Assembly (NCBI GenBank): GCA_023269295.1
Contig: JAHFTU010000009.1
Span: 1 to 13,894 of the forward strand
Direction of reading: 5' to 3'
Source of the DNA: Candidatus Woesearchaeota archaeon
GTDB taxonomy: Archaea > Nanobdellota > Nanobdellia > Woesearchaeales > UBA10216
DNA: 13,894 bases
Under the pieces are notes generated by a model. The model worked only from the letters and a program-made list of their open reading frames with translations. It searched no databases and was not told where the DNA came from. Below, piece by piece: positions 6,059 through 13,000 of this stretch. The first letter of the stretch is position 1; each line of letters begins with the position of its first letter. The translations under genes were made by a program, and so were the position numbers.

Positions 6059-6064
6059 ATAAAC
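6057..6064 (+). promoter_or_regulatory. TATA box of the 64-residue membrane protein
   Basis: CTATAAAC is centred about 31 nt before ATG 6092, giving a leader of about 5 nt. It overlaps the end of the four-copy motif array, so a protein bound there could block TBP/TFB. Confidence 0.5.
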
Positions 6065-6091
6065 ATAAACGTAAATGCAGGCAGAAGAGCC

Positions 6092-6286
6092 ATGGAAACC
6101 CTTTTCATCGCGGCAACGGCAATCTTGGTCTTTATTTTTTCGGCAGTTGCAATTGTCCTCTGGAAAGCCACCTCATTCCTCAAGGTGGGCTCTTTCGATT
6201 TCAGATTCCTTGTGGTAATACTCTTGGCATTAGCTGCAAAATTCGTCTTTGACAGGATAAAAGTGGTGCTGAAGGAGCACACTTGA
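6092..6286 (+). CDS. small two-helix membrane protein, function unknown
   Basis: This 64-residue protein starts METLFIAATAILVFIFSAVA. Two hydrophobic segments (about 4-24 and 37-56) are joined by a short basic loop (WKATSFLKVGSFDFR), and the tail is basic (DRIKVVLKEHT). It would sit in the membrane as a hairpin. The frame is open upstream to a TTG at 6053, but the TATA box at 6057-6064 lies downstream of that codon, so ATG 6092 is the likely start. I do not recognise the family. It lies between fic and the helical gene pair; its promoter abuts the 13-bp motif array, so it may be a regulated gene. A role alongside fic is possible but unsupported. Confidence 0.6.
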   Translation: METLFIAATAILVFIFSAVAIVLWKATSFLKVGSFDFRFLVVILLALAAKFVFDRIKVVLKEHT

Positions 6287-6288
6287 AG

Positions 6289-6316
6289 GGAATCATTACC
6301 GGAACAAGGTGATTCC
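6289..6316 (+). terminator. hairpin after the small membrane gene
   Basis: GGAATCA (6289-6295) and TGATTCC (6310-6316) pair across a 14-nt loop, starting two bases after the stop codon. No strong T-run follows, so this may stabilise or end the mRNA without being a classical terminator. Confidence 0.45.
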
Positions 6317-6348
6317 AATTTGCAAACGCAAAAAGTTTGAGCAAAAGG

Positions 6349-6356
6349 TTTATATA
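6349..6356 (+). promoter_or_regulatory. TATA box of the two-gene helical-protein unit
   Basis: AAAAGG followed by TTTATATA is a good BRE/TATA pair centred 28 nt before ATG 6381. This is one of the best-formed promoters in the window and predicts a leaderless or nearly leaderless two-gene mRNA. Confidence 0.75.
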
Positions 6357-6380
6357 GTTGTTCTTTAAGAAAAGAAATGT

Positions 6381-6599
6381 ATGAAAAAAGGTGCGCACAG
6401 AGCTGGTTCTTCAGCACTTAACAAAAGAATCAAAAAAGAGATTAGCCTTATGCACAAGGCAACTGCTGAGTTTGTTGGTGTCTGCATTGACATTGCAAAG
6501 GCCCATCCTAAAGGGCTTAACAGGATTAAGAGGCACGTTGAAAAAATAACAAACAACATGCTTAAGCTTGATAACATATACGCAGGTCTGAGGAAATAA
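6381..6599 (+). CDS. 72-residue basic helical protein, function unknown
   Basis: The protein starts MKKGAHRAGSSALNKRIKKE and ends KLDNIYAGLRK. It has no membrane segment; after a basic, flexible start it looks like one long helix or a helical hairpin, with many Lys/Arg (IKRHVEKITNN). The start is supported by the TATA box at 6349-6356, and no other ATG lies between. The following gene begins two bases after the stop codon, so the two are surely co-transcribed and their products may work together. The basic character would allow RNA, DNA or acidic-membrane binding, but nothing identifies which. I do not recognise the family. Confidence 0.7.
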   Translation: MKKGAHRAGSSALNKRIKKEISLMHKATAEFVGVCIDIAKAHPKGLNRIKRHVEKITNNMLKLDNIYAGLRK

Positions 6600-6601
6600 A
6601 A

Positions 6602-7288
6602 ATGGCAGGGTTTATAGAAGGAATAAAGTCACGCCTTAAAAGGGCAAGCCAGGACGCTGGTGCTGCTGTTGCAGAAGAATCTGAAGCTCTGAGATTAGAG
6701 GGAGAGGAAGAGAGGGAAGAGGCGCTAGTCCAGACAGAAGTACGTGCTTTTGCCGGCGGCCTTGCTGCAGAAACTGCGTTAATCAGGGATATTGTGGCAT
6801 TGCACAGCGCCAAGTACACGCTTGTGAAGGGATTTGCAGCTACGAACAGCATGACTGCAAAATTGTCAGGCGCGAAGAGAAGGCTTTTTAATAACCTCCT
6901 TCAGGGCGGGAAGAGGATCAAGGCAGTTACCCGAAGCAAAGTGGCTGGCTTGGCTGCTGGCGGCATTTCCGCTAACTTTGACAGGAACCTGCAGTTATGG
7001 CTGGGCGAACAGCAGAAAGAGCTTCAGATGCTTGAGAGCGAGATGCTTCTCCAGATTAAGGAAAACGAAGCAAGGCTTGCTGAAGCAACTCCTGTTATTG
7101 ACCAGAATAGGAAAATAAGGGACAAGCTTGGGGAATTTTCAAGCGTTCTGGGGAAGCAGAATAGCCAGCTTAGTATAATAAGGATAAACCTGATGAGAAA
7201 GATAAAGGCTGAGCAGCGGGAGTTGCAGGATGCCAAGGCTGCGCTGTCTGCAGAGGTAGCCGAGAGCCGAACGCAAAGGGGATATTGA
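6602..7288 (+). CDS. 228-residue coiled-coil protein, function unknown
   Basis: The sequence begins MAGFIEGIKSRLKRASQDAG, an amphipathic basic helix that could sit on a membrane surface. An acidic stretch (EALRLEGEEEREEAL, about 28-42) follows, then Ala/Leu-rich helices, a glycine-containing link (SKVAGLAAGGISANF, about 112-126) and a long coiled coil (about 130-222) rich in Gln, Glu, Lys and Leu. No enzyme motif is visible. The overall plan, a membrane-touching first helix followed by coiled coil, recalls PspA/ESCRT-III-like proteins, but I see no sequence motif proving that and do not assign it. ATG 6602 is two bases after the upstream stop codon. A T-rich stretch after the stop may end the transcript. 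Confidence 0.75.
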   Translation: MAGFIEGIKSRLKRASQDAGAAVAEESEALRLEGEEEREEALVQTEVRAFAGGLAAETALIRDIVALHSAKYTLVKGFAATNSMTAKLSGAKRRLFNNLLQGGKRIKAVTRSKVAGLAAGGISANFDRNLQLWLGEQQKELQMLESEMLLQIKENEARLAEATPVIDQNRKIRDKLGEFSSVLGKQNSQLSIIRINLMRKIKAEQRELQDAKAALSAEVAESRTQRGY

Positions 7289-7315
7289 TTATTTTTTCTG
7301 TTTTATGTTGTTTTT
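7289..7315 (+). terminator. T-rich terminator after the helical-protein unit
   Basis: Directly after the TGA at 7286-7288 come three T-runs (TTATTTTTTC, TGTTTTATG, TTGTTTTT) with no hairpin. This fits the U-tract termination typical of archaea and separates the plus-strand unit from the convergent minus-strand gene ending at 7314. Confidence 0.6.
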
Positions 7316-7868
7316 AAGTGTATTGCTGATGCTGTGCTCCCGCAAGCATAAAATGCCTCACTGCGGTTCTTATTGGGTGGCCTATTACTGAATAAGGCCC
7401 GAATCCTTTTGGCTCTATTTCGTGAATCGTGCGCCCTGAAACTGCCGCCAAATTACGGTCTGTGAAAAGCAAAAATTTCCTCCATTTTGAGTTTGCCTTT
7501 TCGACAGATAGGCCGTGCTTTATCAGGTAAGTCACATAGACCTCATTAATGGCGTCGCCTATGCCTCTGGGAAATATTCTGCGCTTGGCTTCCTCAATCT
7601 CCTGGCGCTGCTTCAAAATCCCGAGCCGCAATGCAGCGTAGCGCTCATTTCTTTCCTGAGTAACGTACCAGTCGAGAGTCTTATGGAAGGCTTCTTCCGT
7701 CGCCGGATCCATTCTCAGATAAAGTCTTCTTACGATTTCCGGGTTGTCACAGTAATCTATCAGGGCATTGATGACCCTTGCGTCAACGCCTTTGTTTTTG
7801 AGGTGCGGAGGCACCATATCAGAAAAATCGTCATCAAGCAGCTTTTCGAGATTCATTCCTTTCCCCAT
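7314..7868 (-). CDS. 184-residue soluble protein, function unknown
   Basis: The product starts MGKGMNLEKLLDDDFSDMVP and is mostly helical, with no membrane segment or signal. A charged helix (about 57-100: TEEAFHKTLDWYVTQERNER, then LKQRQEIEEAKRRIFPRG) leads into a mixed C-terminal part with FLLFTDRNLAAVSGRTIHEI and GFGPYSVIGHPIRTAVRHFM. I recognise no catalytic signature or named domain. ATG 7868 is preferred because the TATA box (7892-7899) lies 27 nt upstream, giving a leaderless mRNA; ATG 7856 is an alternative, with GGGGAAAGGA in front that could be a ribosome site. It lies just upstream of the convergent helical gene pair and downstream of gatD on the same strand, but with its own promoter. 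Confidence 0.75.
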   Translation of the reverse strand: MGKGMNLEKLLDDDFSDMVPPHLKNKGVDARVINALIDYCDNPEIVRRLYLRMDPATEEAFHKTLDWYVTQERNERYAALRLGILKQRQEIEEAKRRIFPRGIGDAINEVYVTYLIKHGLSVEKANSKWRKFLLFTDRNLAAVSGRTIHEIEPKGFGPYSVIGHPIRTAVRHFMLAGAQHQQYT

Positions 7869-7891
7869 AAGCTAAAGGGAAGCCGCTTTCG

Positions 7892-7899
7892 TTTATAAA
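7892..7899 (-). promoter_or_regulatory. TATA box of the 184-residue protein gene
   Basis: Minus-strand TTTATAAA, preceded by the AT-rich TTAAAC, is centred 27 nt before ATG 7868. Confidence 0.65.
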
Positions 7900-7917
7900 G
7901 TTTAATCAAAGGCAGCA

Positions 7918-9249
7918 CTATATCAAGAAAGCGCCAGGCTCTGTCCTTTCAGTTATCTCGCCGCGGAGGTTCTTTGCTATCAGCTCCTTGACTTCTGTTT
8001 TCTTGTAGTTGCTCAACAGCCATGCCAGCTTGATGAAGGTTGTTTCAGGAGTCATATCGCTCAAGTGGCCAAGGACGCCAATGCTTTGGATTTCGCGCTG
8101 CGGCGTATAAACGTTTAGCTGGATTCTCCCGTAGATTGTCTGCGGGGCCATCACGACAGCTGTTCCTGATTCTATCAGCGACTTTACCGCTGCAAATATT
8201 TTTTTGTTTTCTGCTGTGAATCCATCAATTTCCTCGTTGGGCAGGTGGCCGAGCCCTGTTCCTTCAACAACAAGGCCGTCAAAGCCCTTGTAGGCCAGGA
8301 ACTCAGACGCAAACATGTGCGGGTGCGTCTTAAGGATGCCTACTTTGATTTTTTCATCAAACAGCTTGAGCTGCAGCTTTCCATTTTTGGAAAGGTCGCT
8401 TTTTTTGGCGTGGTTGCCTAAAAAAGTTATGTTCTTTGCCTCATAATCAACTCGCGCAATCGGCGTCGTGTTTATCGGCCTGAAAGCGTCCCTCCTGCTG
8501 GTGTGCATTTTCCTTGTTTTAAGCGGGGGGAGAATCAGTGAAGACGAGTCGCTCATGTTTTCGTGCATGCATATGGCAACTCCGGCAAAATCAGAGTTGG
8601 CAATGAAATATGCTGCCGAGATCAGGTTTGGCGCTGCATCTGTGCTGCCCCTGTCTGAGCTTCGCTGCGCTCCAACAAGGATTACCGGGACAGGGAGCGT
8701 GTCAAAAATGAAAGCAAGTGCAGCCGAGCTGTAATGCATCGTGTCAGTGCCGTGCGTGACTATTATGCCATCAGCGCCAGCCTCAATTTCTTTTTTTACC
8801 TCTTTTGCGATTAGATTGTAGTGTGGGAACCGCATCATTTCAGATTGCAGCTGCGCGATTTTTCTGGATTTTATTTCTGCAATCTGCCTGAGTTCCGGGA
8901 ACATGCCCAGCATTTCCTCTTCCGAGAAAGCCGCGGTCACTCCTCCAGTCCTGTAATCAACCTTGCTCGCTATCGTTCCTCCTGTGTGGAGTATTGAGAT
9001 TTTTGGCAGCTTTGAAGCTGTTTTTTTAGTAGTTGCGGCAATTGCACCTGCGGCAGTTTCTTTTTGCGGCTGCTGCGGCGATAGGGAGATTTTTTTTATC
9101 TTACCCTTGTTTATGCCGATGTTGTAGCCGCTTGCGAGCTTTATTATGACAACGTCCTTTTCCAGCTCAGGGGTTTGCAGCAGCGTCCCTTTTATTGTCT
9201 CGTCTGCAGTCACAACCTCCACAAAATCGCCTGGTCTCGGGTTTGCCAT
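7918..9249 (-). CDS. gatD: glutamyl-tRNA(Gln) amidotransferase subunit D
   Basis: GatD is the asparaginase-like glutaminase of GatDE: it frees ammonia from glutamine or asparagine and passes it to GatE. With ATG at 9249 it has 443 residues, close to characterised GatD length. An N-terminal beta-rich domain (about 1-60, GDFVEVVTADETIKGTLLQ) and an Ala/Lys linker (60-82) precede the asparaginase core. The nucleophile loop is LHTGGTIAS (87-95), the second active-site motif THGTDTM (165-171), and GAQRSSDRGSTDAAPNLI (193-210) follows. The distal lobe includes LPPLKTRKMHTSRRDAF. An upstream in-frame TTG at 9264 is less likely than the ATG, since TATA box 9281-9289 would give about 10 nt of leader to the ATG. 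The gene is separate from gatE, so supply of the two subunits is not coupled by one mRNA here. Confidence 0.97.
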   Translation of the reverse strand: MANPRPGDFVEVVTADETIKGTLLQTPELEKDVVIIKLASGYNIGINKGKIKKISLSPQQPQKETAAGAIAATTKKTASKLPKISILHTGGTIASKVDYRTGGVTAAFSEEEMLGMFPELRQIAEIKSRKIAQLQSEMMRFPHYNLIAKEVKKEIEAGADGIIVTHGTDTMHYSSAALAFIFDTLPVPVILVGAQRSSDRGSTDAAPNLISAAYFIANSDFAGVAICMHENMSDSSSLILPPLKTRKMHTSRRDAFRPINTTPIARVDYEAKNITFLGNHAKKSDLSKNGKLQLKLFDEKIKVGILKTHPHMFASEFLAYKGFDGLVVEGTGLGHLPNEEIDGFTAENKKIFAAVKSLIESGTAVVMAPQTIYGRIQLNVYTPQREIQSIGVLGHLSDMTPETTFIKLAWLLSNYKKTEVKELIAKNLRGEITERTEPGAFLI

Positions 9250-9280
9250 TTTTTCAGCCGGCAATCTGAGAAAGCCGTTG

Positions 9281-9289
9281 CTATATTAA
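9281..9289 (-). promoter_or_regulatory. TATA box of gatD, overlapping the upstream stop codon
   Basis: Minus-strand TTAATATAG is centred 36 nt before ATG 9249 and includes the TAA stop of the 95-residue gene. gatD can thus be started separately even though the two genes lie only 36 bp apart. Confidence 0.5.
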
Positions 9290-9573
9290 CTTTTCCTTAC
9301 AAACATTTCGGTTGCGTGCTTGAGCCTTTCCTTTTTCTTTAGAAGCATCTCCATCTTCTTTGCCACTAGCTCCCGTTGCCTGTCATTTGGTGCAGTCCTT
9401 ACAATGCGCTGCAGCCTGTTAATCTGGTTCTCGTAAGCCTCAACCCGGGCCAGGTCCTTCCTTCCGGTTTCTGCTGATGAGTGCCTTGCCTGGTAGCTTG
9501 TGCCTCCAAAAAGCAGCCTGAAGAGAACAAATACCATAATGGCTAAAATGCCTATTACCAATGGCTGGACCAT
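9286..9573 (-). CDS. 95-residue membrane-anchored helical protein
   Basis: The first 23 residues (MVQPLVIGILAIMVFVLFRL and on) form one membrane helix, without a clear signal-peptidase site. The rest is a charged coiled-coil helix (about 36-92; RVEAYENQINRLQRIVRTAP then ELVAKKMEMLLKKKERLKHA). It would hang in the cytoplasm from a membrane anchor. I do not recognise the family. ATG 9573 follows a TATA box (9597-9605) by 28 nt, so the mRNA is probably leaderless. It ends 36 bp before gatD and could be partly co-transcribed with it, though gatD has its own TATA box. Coding status rests on the well-placed promoter, the plausible protein plan and tight packing. Confidence 0.65.
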   Translation of the reverse strand: MVQPLVIGILAIMVFVLFRLLFGGTSYQARHSSAETGRKDLARVEAYENQINRLQRIVRTAPNDRQRELVAKKMEMLLKKKERLKHATEMFVRKS

Positions 9574-9596
9574 AGCTCAGTCTTTGCGCTTGGCTG

Positions 9597-9605
9597 TATT
9601 TAAAA
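9597..9605 (-). promoter_or_regulatory. TATA box of the 95-residue protein gene
   Basis: Minus-strand TTTTAAATA, preceded by AAAAAG, is centred 28 nt before ATG 9573. Confidence 0.6.
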
Positions 9606-9636
9606 CTTTTTACTTTAAATCATTAGTAGAACGGGG

Positions 9637-9747
9637 CGCCGCGGCCGGGACCTCCATTCAGTCATGCTGAACTTTGAACCCGGATGAGGCTTTGGGACCT
9701 CCCCAGTTTCTTAGACTGGTGCAGTTACCAAGTCCTGCTCCCGCGGC
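9637..9747 (-). tRNA. type II tRNA (Leu/Ser class, anticodon read as AAG) with T-loop intron
   Basis: A full cloverleaf can be drawn: acceptor GCCGCGG/CCGCGGC (9741-9747 with 9638-9644), D-stem GCAG/CTGC with a GG-containing loop, anticodon stem CCAGT/ACTGG with loop CTAAGAA, a long variable arm GAGG/CCTC (8-nt loop), and T-stem CCGGG/CCCGG. The T-loop is 29 nt because of a 22-nt intron. Removing it leaves TTCAAAT, a standard T-loop, and an 89-nt tRNA. Read directly, the anticodon is AAG (Leu), yet base 73 is G, typical of archaeal tRNA-Ser and not Leu, and A34 is very rare in archaea. Positions 8 and 14 are both G in place of T and A. CCA is not encoded; leader GGGGC can pair with trailer GCCCC. 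Identity (Leu, Ser or a decayed or specialised tRNA) is open. Confidence 0.85.
9651..9672 (-). other. 22-nt non-canonical tRNA intron (position 59/60) in an exact bulge-helix-bulge
   Basis: Reading the minus strand, T-stem CCGGG is followed by TTCA, bulge AAG, helix TTCAG, loop CATGA, helix CTGAA, TGGA, bulge GGT and CCCGG. TTCA pairs with TGGA (one G-T pair) as the four-pair central helix between two 3-nt bulges on opposite strands, which is the motif cut by archaeal splicing endonuclease. Cutting after the second base of each bulge removes 22 nt and joins TTCAAA to T. Confidence 0.9.
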
Positions 9748-9765
9748 AGCCCCTTTTAATTATTC

Positions 9766-9772
9766 ATTTAAA
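9766..9772 (-). promoter_or_regulatory. possible TATA box of the type II tRNA
   Basis: Minus-strand TTTAAAT is centred about 22 nt before the mature 5' end, a little close. GCATATGAA slightly further up is an alternative that would allow the GGGGCT leader to be transcribed. Confidence 0.35.
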
Positions 9773-9800
9773 GGCTTCATATGCCTTTAGGCGAGAAATA

Positions 9801-9872
9801 TGAAATTCTTTCAAAAATGCGGCAAATATTTTGAGTGATACCGTAAATTTTTCAAATATTTCAAGAATTTCA
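9801..9872. repeat. AT-rich long inverted repeat
   Basis: TGAAATTCTT (9801-9810) pairs perfectly with AAGAATTTCA (9863-9872). Inside it AAAAAT pairs with ATTTTT (9813-9818 with 9847-9852) and CGG with CCG (9820-9822 with 9841-9843). No gene is visible in 9748-9930. Because the stretch is A/T-rich, part of the pairing may be chance. Confidence 0.5.
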
Positions 9873-9931
9873 GGATATTTTCTGGTGCCAATGAAAATCT
9901 TTTGGGACAGAAATCGCAGAAATAGAAAAGG

Positions 9932-9940
9932 TTAAATATA
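9932..9940 (+). promoter_or_regulatory. TATA box of a putative small RNA
   Basis: GAAAAGG (a BRE-like run) followed by TTAAATATA is a well-formed archaeal promoter. Its centre lies 26 nt before 9962. No protein-coding gene begins downstream on this strand. Confidence 0.6.
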
Positions 9941-9961
9941 ACATCTGCTTAATTACAAACA

Positions 9962-10017
9962 ATGAGGCTTTGGGGCTAGCAGGGCAGTAGCTAGGTTCTG
10001 CCTTTTCTTATTTTTTT
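9962..10017 (+). ncRNA. putative ~50-nt small RNA, complementary to the type II tRNA variable arm
   Basis: The predicted transcript starts near 9962 (26 nt after the TATA box) and ends in a T-run, TTTTCTTATTTTTTT (10003-10017), just behind hairpin GGCAG/CTGCC (9983-10002). CTAGC/GCTAG (9976-9992) is a competing hairpin, so two exclusive folds exist. The first 13 bases, ATGAGGCTTTGGG, also occur at 9684-9696, inside the tRNA gene of opposite strand; the RNA can therefore pair with the tRNA variable loop and its 3' strand, and with wobble pairs the duplex reaches 16. It also spells a five-codon leaderless frame (MRLWG, then TAG). I see no C/D or H/ACA boxes. Support is sequence only. Confidence 0.5.
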
Positions 10018-10030
10018 AAGAAGTATGGAA

Positions 10031-13000
10031 TTATCCCATGTATGTGGGCTTTTCTTCCTTTATCTCCTTGGCTCTGGCTACGCTTAGGCTCTCCCTAAGG
10101 TCTTCGTAAAACTTCTCAATTTCCCTGGTTACTGATGGCCGTACTTTCCCAAGGGCTTCCATAAAATACTTGCCATCAATGAAATTTGATTTGATGTCTT
10201 TCCTTAAGACAAGGATTGCAGCTTCCCTGCAGACAGCTTCAATATCAGCTCCTACATAGCCTTCAGTTATGTCAGCCAAGTGCTTCAGCAAATCGTCAGG
10301 AGTTTCAATCTTTTCAACATTGAAATTCCCACTGCTCATTTCAACATCAGAATCCATCACTGATTCGCCGCTTGCCATTTTGCTCACAATATTGACAACC
10401 CTTATCCTTTGGGGCAGTAATCTTTCCTTGATGGTTATCGGCATCCCTCTTGTGTGGACCTTGAACGTCTCATATCGTGACTTGACATCTGGAACAGGAG
10501 TTAGTATGAGTCGGTCAAACCTTCCTGGCCTCAGCAGGGCTGGGTCTATCATGTCTGGCCTGTTCGTTGCGCCAATAATTACAGTATCGTACAGGTCCTC
10601 AAGCCCGTCTATCTCGGTAAGCAGCTGGTTGACTACCCTCTCAGTTACGTGGCTGTCGCTGCTTACGCCTCTCTTGGGCGTCAGCGAGTCAAGCTCGTCA
10701 AAGAATATTATGGTTGGCGAGGTCTGCCTTGCTTTCTTGAAAATCTCCCTCACTGCTTTCTCGGATTCGCCCAGCCACTTTGAGAGCAGCTCCGGGCCTT
10801 TTACGAGTATGAAGTTTGCCTCTGACTCTGTTGCGACTGCCTTTGCGAGCAGTGTCTTTCCTGTTCCTGGCGCGCCATAAAGCAATATTCCCTTTGGGGG
10901 CCTGACGCCAAGCCTTTTGAACGCCTCAGGGTTTTTGATTGGCCACTCAACAGCTTCCTTGAGCTGCTGCTTCATTTCATCCAGGCCGCCGATGTCTTTC
11001 CATCTTATGGTTGGAATTTCAACAAGGACCTCCCTCATTGCAGACGGCCTTACAACTTTCAGCGCTTCAGCAAAGTCCTGCCTTGTTACGACCATGCGCT
11101 CAAGCACTTCTTTCGGTATTGGCTCTTCCTCGTCGAATTTAAGGCCTGGCAGTTCCCTTCTGAGGACAACCATGGCTGCTTCCTTGCAGAGCATTGAAAG
11201 GTCTGCGCCGACAAAGCCATGCGTCTTTGCCGCAAACTCGGTGAGAAACTTCTCTTTTTCCTTTTCGTTGTAAAACTCATACTTTTTCGCTGCAAGTGAA
11301 AGCTCCTCGCTTTTTGGCGAGGGTGTGTTCTTGCTGACTTCCCTTCCAAGCGGCATGTTTCTTGTGTGAATCTTGAGGATGTCAAGCCTGCCTTCCTTGC
11401 TTGGAACGCCAATCTCAATCTCCCTGTCAAACCTCCCGGGCCTTCTCAGGGCCGGGTCAAGCAGGTTGGGGACATTGGTTGCTGCTATGACAACAACTTT
11501 GCCCCTGTCCTTCAAGCCGTCCATTAAGGCAAGCAGCTGCGCAACTACCCTTCGTTCAACTTCGCCATGGAGTTCTTCCCTTTTGCTTGCGATGGCGTCT
11601 ATTTCATCAATGAAGATTATTGCTGGCGCGCTTTTCTCAGCTTCTTCAAACTTTTTGCGAAGGTTTTGCTCGCTATTATGCGCAAATATGCCGCCAAAGC
11701 CAGCTATGAAGTTCTGCGAAGGCTCTACAGAGATATCATACACAAAATTAGGCAGGTCAGCAACTTCTTCAACAGCAATTACTTTATCCCAGTAAATATC
11801 GCTCCCAAGAACAACCTTAAGGCGAGGATCTTCCAGCCTGGCAAGAACATCATTTCCAACACCGCTAAGCCCGTTCCAAGCAGTGAGGTTGTGAGACTTA
11901 ACTATTTCCTTAATCGGTTCAAGTGGGAGCCTGTCACGCCTGGACCATTTTTTAGCAGAAACGTACAAGGCAATAGCTGAGTTCCTCTCAGAGTCAAGGA
12001 AGCCAATTTCGAGGAATAGCTCTAGATTCTTATGGTCAGCAAAGCATAAGCGCTTTTGCGGCCTATTCTTCCTGCCGTAAACCTTAACCACGATGCCAAA
12101 CATGAGCATAAGATAAGCCAAATCATCGGCAAGGTTTGGGCTCTCGGTGCTTATCTCAACCATAGGCGCAGGCGTAGACAAGTTAAGCGAGCCATCACCG
12201 GAAATAAACCCTCTTAAGAAAGCAGCCAAGTGAGGCCTGGGAATATTATAAACAATGTCTGGGACGAGCTTCTTTCGTGCTCCGCTAGCAAAACCCAAGA
12301 TGTCCTTCATGAGTATTTTAACTGCAGTTGAACAAATTAGAACATCACTTCCTAAAGAGTTCGGTTTCCTATAAATTGTAACATCGCCAAACAGGCTGCG
12401 GCAAAGGTCAGCTACAACCTTTTCTTCTCTCCTGTGAATAGAGAGCCTAACACCGCCGGGATTCATGTAAGAGCCTTCAGCCATCCAAAACCCGGCAAAA
12501 GTCCAAAAATTCTCTGAAAAAATGAACTCGGCAGGTATGCTCTTCCCCTTGGTGAAAAGCTGGACAAACTCTGGCTTAATTTCTATCTTTGCAGCAGCCA
12601 TAAGCTTCATAAACTTGTTAACCTTAATGCCAACATTCTTAGATCTCAAATCATAAACGTACTTTTCCCTAATGTTAAGAACAGAAGCGACCGTGCCTAG
12701 TCCTAACTTATCAACAGCTTCTCTTAAAAATTGCTGAACATTCCTAACCCTAAGGCCAAAGTCATCGTCTTTCAGCATCTCAAGCAGGTTTAGCTTGTAA
12801 ATCGGGTCAGGAGTGAAAGGCAGCGTCTTAGGCACGGCCACAAAGGACTCATTAACTTTAAGCTCGGAAGTTTTTATGCTTTCAATCCCATTTTTGCCCA
12901 GACTGAACAGCGAATGGTAATCGGTTACGCGTATCTCCCTGCCGCTCCTTGTCATGACTTTGAGAATTTTAGAATTTAGCTTATGCTTAATAAGGCCTGT

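Noticed and set aside
9262..9264. TTG start for gatD, GTG 4974 for fic, TTG 6053 for the 64-residue gene, TTG 1866 for rhomboid
   Set aside because: Each has a downstream ATG better placed relative to a TATA box; at 6053 and 1866 the box lies after the alternative codon.
9962..9979. Five-codon leaderless peptide MRLWG
   Set aside because: Too short to judge; the promoter and T-run fit an RNA gene equally well. Noted within the small RNA entry.
9961..10017. C/D or H/ACA guide RNA
   Set aside because: No box C (RTGATGA), box D (CTGA) or hairpin followed by ACA with a kink-turn could be found in the predicted transcript.
10269..10880. 203-codon plus-strand frame and other long frames opposite CDC48
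   Set aside because: They are antisense to conserved AAA ATPase sequence and have Ser/Leu-rich composition typical of shadow frames.
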